A DNA stretch of 64,000 nucleotides from Hofstenia miamia (Eukaryota > Xenacoelomorpha > Acoela): contig SCFE01000117.1 of NCBI GenBank assembly GCA_004352715.1, positions 1,227,009 to 1,291,008 on the forward strand, in the 5' to 3' direction. Shown in pieces: positions 61,476 through 64,000 of the stretch (position 1 is the stretch's first letter; each line of letters opens with the position of its first letter). The translations under genes were made by a program, and so were the position numbers. Below the pieces are notes generated by a model. It saw only the letters and a program-made list of their open reading frames with translations. It did no database searches and was not told the origin of the DNA.

Positions 61476-63237
61476 ATGGAAAGGAGAAACATTTTTAATG
61501 CACTGCAAGCGCTAACTCATATTGATGATGATGATTCCGGTGATAGTGAGCTGGAATTAAGTGACGATAATGATAGTGATGAAAGCATATCCGACAGTAG
61601 TGATGAAGATTCAAGCAATGAGGAAAGTGATGAAAATGTTTCAGAGCTCCATTCACCCAATGGGACAAATTGGACAAAGCAAAATGGCAATAATTCTAAC
61701 CGTCGTGGTCCAGCAAAGCAAGTCAATGCCTTTACAGCTCGAGCAGGACTTTCTGTGACTGCAAAAAGACGCATAACCAGCAGTGAATCGGCTTTGGATT
61801 CGCTTTCTTTATTTGTCACTGAACCAATGCTTAAGCTGATTCAAAAATGTACCAATGCAGATGGCAAGAGACAAAATGATGAATGGAATGTAAAATTAGA
61901 AGAACTAGAATGTTTTATTGGATTATTGTATGCAANGAGCTCCATTCACCCAATGGGACAAAATGGCAATAATTCTAACCGTCGTGGTCCAGCAAGGCAA
62001 GTCAATGTCTTTACCACTCGAGCAGGACTTTCTGCGACTGCAAAAAGGCGCATGACCAGCAGTGAATCGGCTTTGGATTCGCTTTCTTTATTTGTCACTG
62101 AACCAATGCTTAAGCTGATTCAAAAATGTACCAATGCAGATGGCAAGAGACAAAATGATGAATGGAATGTAAAATTAGAAGAACTAGAATGTTTTATTGG
62201 ATTATTGTATGCAAGAAGACTTATGGGTGCAAAAAATATTCCCATTGACGATTTATGGTCACAGAAATGGGGTTTTAGCCTATTCAAATCAACAATGAGT
62301 AGAAATCGTTTCAAAGAAATCATGAGGCACCTACGTTTCGACGATCGTTCAACTAGAAAAACTCGTCTTAAAGAAGACAAATTTGCTTTGGTCTCAGAGA
62401 GTTGGTACTTATTTATTGAAAATTGTCAAACAAATTATACTCCAAATGAAAGTTTGACTGTGGATGAACAATTATTCGAAACAAAAAGTCGATGTAGATT
62501 CATTCAATATATGGCGAACAAGCCGGATAAGTTCGGCATAAAATTTTGGTTTCTGGTGGAAAATGATTCAAAATATTTGTAAAATGGTTTTCCATATTTG
62601 GGGAAAATAAAGAAAGATCAAGCAGACCACTTGGTGAGTTTGTAAAGTGGCAGCTGCTTACGCCCTATAAAAATAAAGGTTATCATGTCACATGTGATAA
62701 CTTTTTTACATCCCTGGAATTGGCTAAAAAAACTTTTAGATAGCCGTATATCAGTCACTGGTACCATTCGAAAGAGCACGCGAGAAATTCCAAAAATTGT
62801 TAATCAACCGTTATATGACACCACTTTCCTCATCGATGAAAAAAGTGCTGCGCTACTAACAATATATGAAGCGAAGAAAAACTTATCTGTTTTAGTATTG
62901 TCTATTCGATGTTCTCGATCAAATCAGGTGTACGTCGTTGGCCACTAGCCATTTTTTCAACATTCTTGATTTAGCGGCAATTAATGCTTACATATTGTAC
63001 AAGAAAGTTGTTGATGGAGGTATAAGTCGAAGAGATTTCATGAAAAAGTTGATTGAAGAACTGACACGACAAAGTGTAAATGATGTTGTTGATGTTCCAG
63101 AATCGTCTCGATCAAATAAACGTCGACAATGTCGACATTGCCACACAAACAAAACTAATAATTGCTGTGCATACTATCATTATATATATATGTGTGAAGG
63201 ACAAATAGTTAAAATTAAATGCATAAATTTTGATTGA
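61476..63237 (+). pseudogene. piggyBac transposase, broken
   Basis: The first piece (61476-62582) has an acidic N-terminus rich in D/S/E, as usual in the family, then ECFIGLLYARRLMGAKNI, SQKWGFSLFKSTMSRNRF, IMRHLRFDDRSTR and SLTVDEQLF...CRFIQYMANK, where the Asp of VDEQL is the first catalytic residue. A frame change right after NDSKYL ends it. The second piece (62685-62948) contains LLDSRISVTGTIRKSTREIP, but the preceding VTCDNFF-type segment with the second Asp is in another frame. The third (62938-63237) ends with a Cys/His-rich CRHCHTNKTNNC tail like the family's terminal zinc finger. About 290 bp of the N-terminal region is doubled around the N at 61936. Inactive as read. Confidence 0.8.
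61644..62214. repeat. Near-duplicate block around a single N inside the piggyBac ORF
   Basis: 61644-61935 (292 bp) and 61937-62214 (278 bp) both run from GAGCTCCATTCACCCAATGG to TTATTGTATGCAA. They differ by a 14-base gap and several substitutions (for example AAGCAAGTCAATGCC against AGGCAAGTCAATGTC). The pair is best read as two alleles, or two transposon copies, laid end to end by the assembler. Confidence 0.8.
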
Positions 63238-63381
63238 GTGACTAGTTGATAACTTGTGCTGTTTTTGTTTGTATAGGAAAATATATAGTTTATTTATATT
63301 TGAATTCAAAAATCGAAACGGCCATTTTGACCGTTTGGCCGTTATAGGTAGGTAAAATTTTTGGCCGTTCTAGTGTTTTAA

Positions 63382-64000
63382 TGAATATGTTTTCTTGCTC
63401 AAACAATCGATGCAAACCGATAACCATCGGTAGAGTTATCACCATAACTGCTCTGAAATATTTCGCTATATTATTTTGATGATATTGGTTAATAGTGGAA
63501 AATTAGAGTATTTTGCAAACCGCCTTGTTCGAATTTTTAGACTGCTAAAAATGGGCGGACCACTGAGAATGGCATGTTTGCAAAGCCTTCTCAATTAGCT
63601 CAACATCACAATAACTGATGATACGAAACATAACTAAGCGTAAGTACATTTCTATCATCGAACTAAAAACATATAGAAATGTAAAATGCAGCAATTAAAT
63701 AAAAATTTAAGCAATTTACAAATGCTGCAAAAACCACAAAAACTTCACTTATTTCAGGAAATAAAATTGTAAGTAAATAAAGGGGATGCATTTTCTGAGA
63801 AGTCGTTAACAATCTCATTAATGTTCCAAAGGGATAAAACTATACTCATGTATTTTTACAAATAAACACCAAAAAGATCTTGCAAAGTAAGTGTACATTA
63901 TATGCATATAATTTGTATTTATCATTTGAACATGAAAAATGCTCCTTGAGCGGGAAGCTGCTAGCCCCCTGGTAGATGCAGAAATTGCAGAACAACAGAT
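63382..64000. other. Upstream intergenic DNA, nothing recognised
   Basis: AT-rich, with no supported feature. Confidence 0.35.

Larger units (their letters stand above)
61010..63381 (+). mobile_element. piggyBac transposon, decayed, flanked by TTAA
   Basis: TTAA occurs at both ends (61010-61013 and 63378-63381), the piggyBac target. Near each end lies the inverted word CACTAGAACGGCCAAA (61024-61039; complement at 63360-63375). AACGGTCA/TGACCGTT words repeat subterminally on both sides (61038, 61186, 63324, 63337). Between them is a plus-strand piggyBac (DDE_Tnp_1_7) transposase in three broken pieces. The left end has 10 bases between TTAA and CACTAG while the right has two, so exact termini are uncertain. 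Total about 2.4 kb, normal for an autonomous element. Confidence 0.8.

Noticed and set aside
1-64000. tRNA, rRNA or snRNA genes, and bacterial contamination
   Set aside because: No cloverleaf, A/B box arrangement or rRNA core was recognised by eye, and nothing has bacterial operon structure. A tRNAscan/Infernal run would be decisive.

Overview
The window is AT-rich animal nuclear DNA. Evidence for this: one gene split by canonical GT-AG introns (one of about 37 kb), relics of several eukaryotic transposon classes (piggyBac, Tc1-like, hAT, LINEs, MITEs), (AT)n microsatellites and assembly gaps. The only host gene I can support is a BCL11A/BCL11B homologue (the family of Drosophila CG9650), on the minus strand. 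This points to a metazoan, most likely an invertebrate; I cannot name the phylum.

Layout. 1-13.7 kb is gene-poor DNA downstream of the gene: a gap-containing element with inverted 21-bp repeats (1.2-2.1 kb), a dispersed repeat family with a nested insertion (6.7-8.1 and 10.1-10.6 kb), a 121-bp MITE, two LINE 3' ends (11.3-12.5 kb) and a 227-bp tandem repeat (12.5-13.1 kb). 13.7-57.6 kb holds BCL11. Five coding exons are proposed (55299-55455, 17594-17868, 16848-16899, 15439-15627, 13920-14986). All have GT/AG borders and matching phases, and together they give a 579-residue protein. A likely non-coding first exon ends at 57328. The 37.4-kb intron 2 is full of transposon relics (hAT, an RT plus zinc-knuckle element, Tc1-like, CR1/L2-like LINE, hAT-type MITE). 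Between them lie GC-richer blocks with TAATTA, CCAAT and E-box words that resemble enhancers. 57.6-64 kb is upstream DNA with one more possible exon (58197-58254) and a piggyBac element bounded by TTAA (61010-63381).

The protein is predicted to be a nuclear zinc-finger transcription factor: an N-terminal C2HC finger, a single C2H2 finger, one finger where vertebrate BCL11 has a pair, and the conserved C-terminal triple-finger array. The N-terminal NuRD-recruiting motif MSRRKQ is absent from this model. Each of the three single-N positions (3090, 41639, 61936) sits at a repeat boundary, two of them between duplicated sequence, so these look like assembly joins rather than biology. Much of the remaining sequence shows nothing I can identify.
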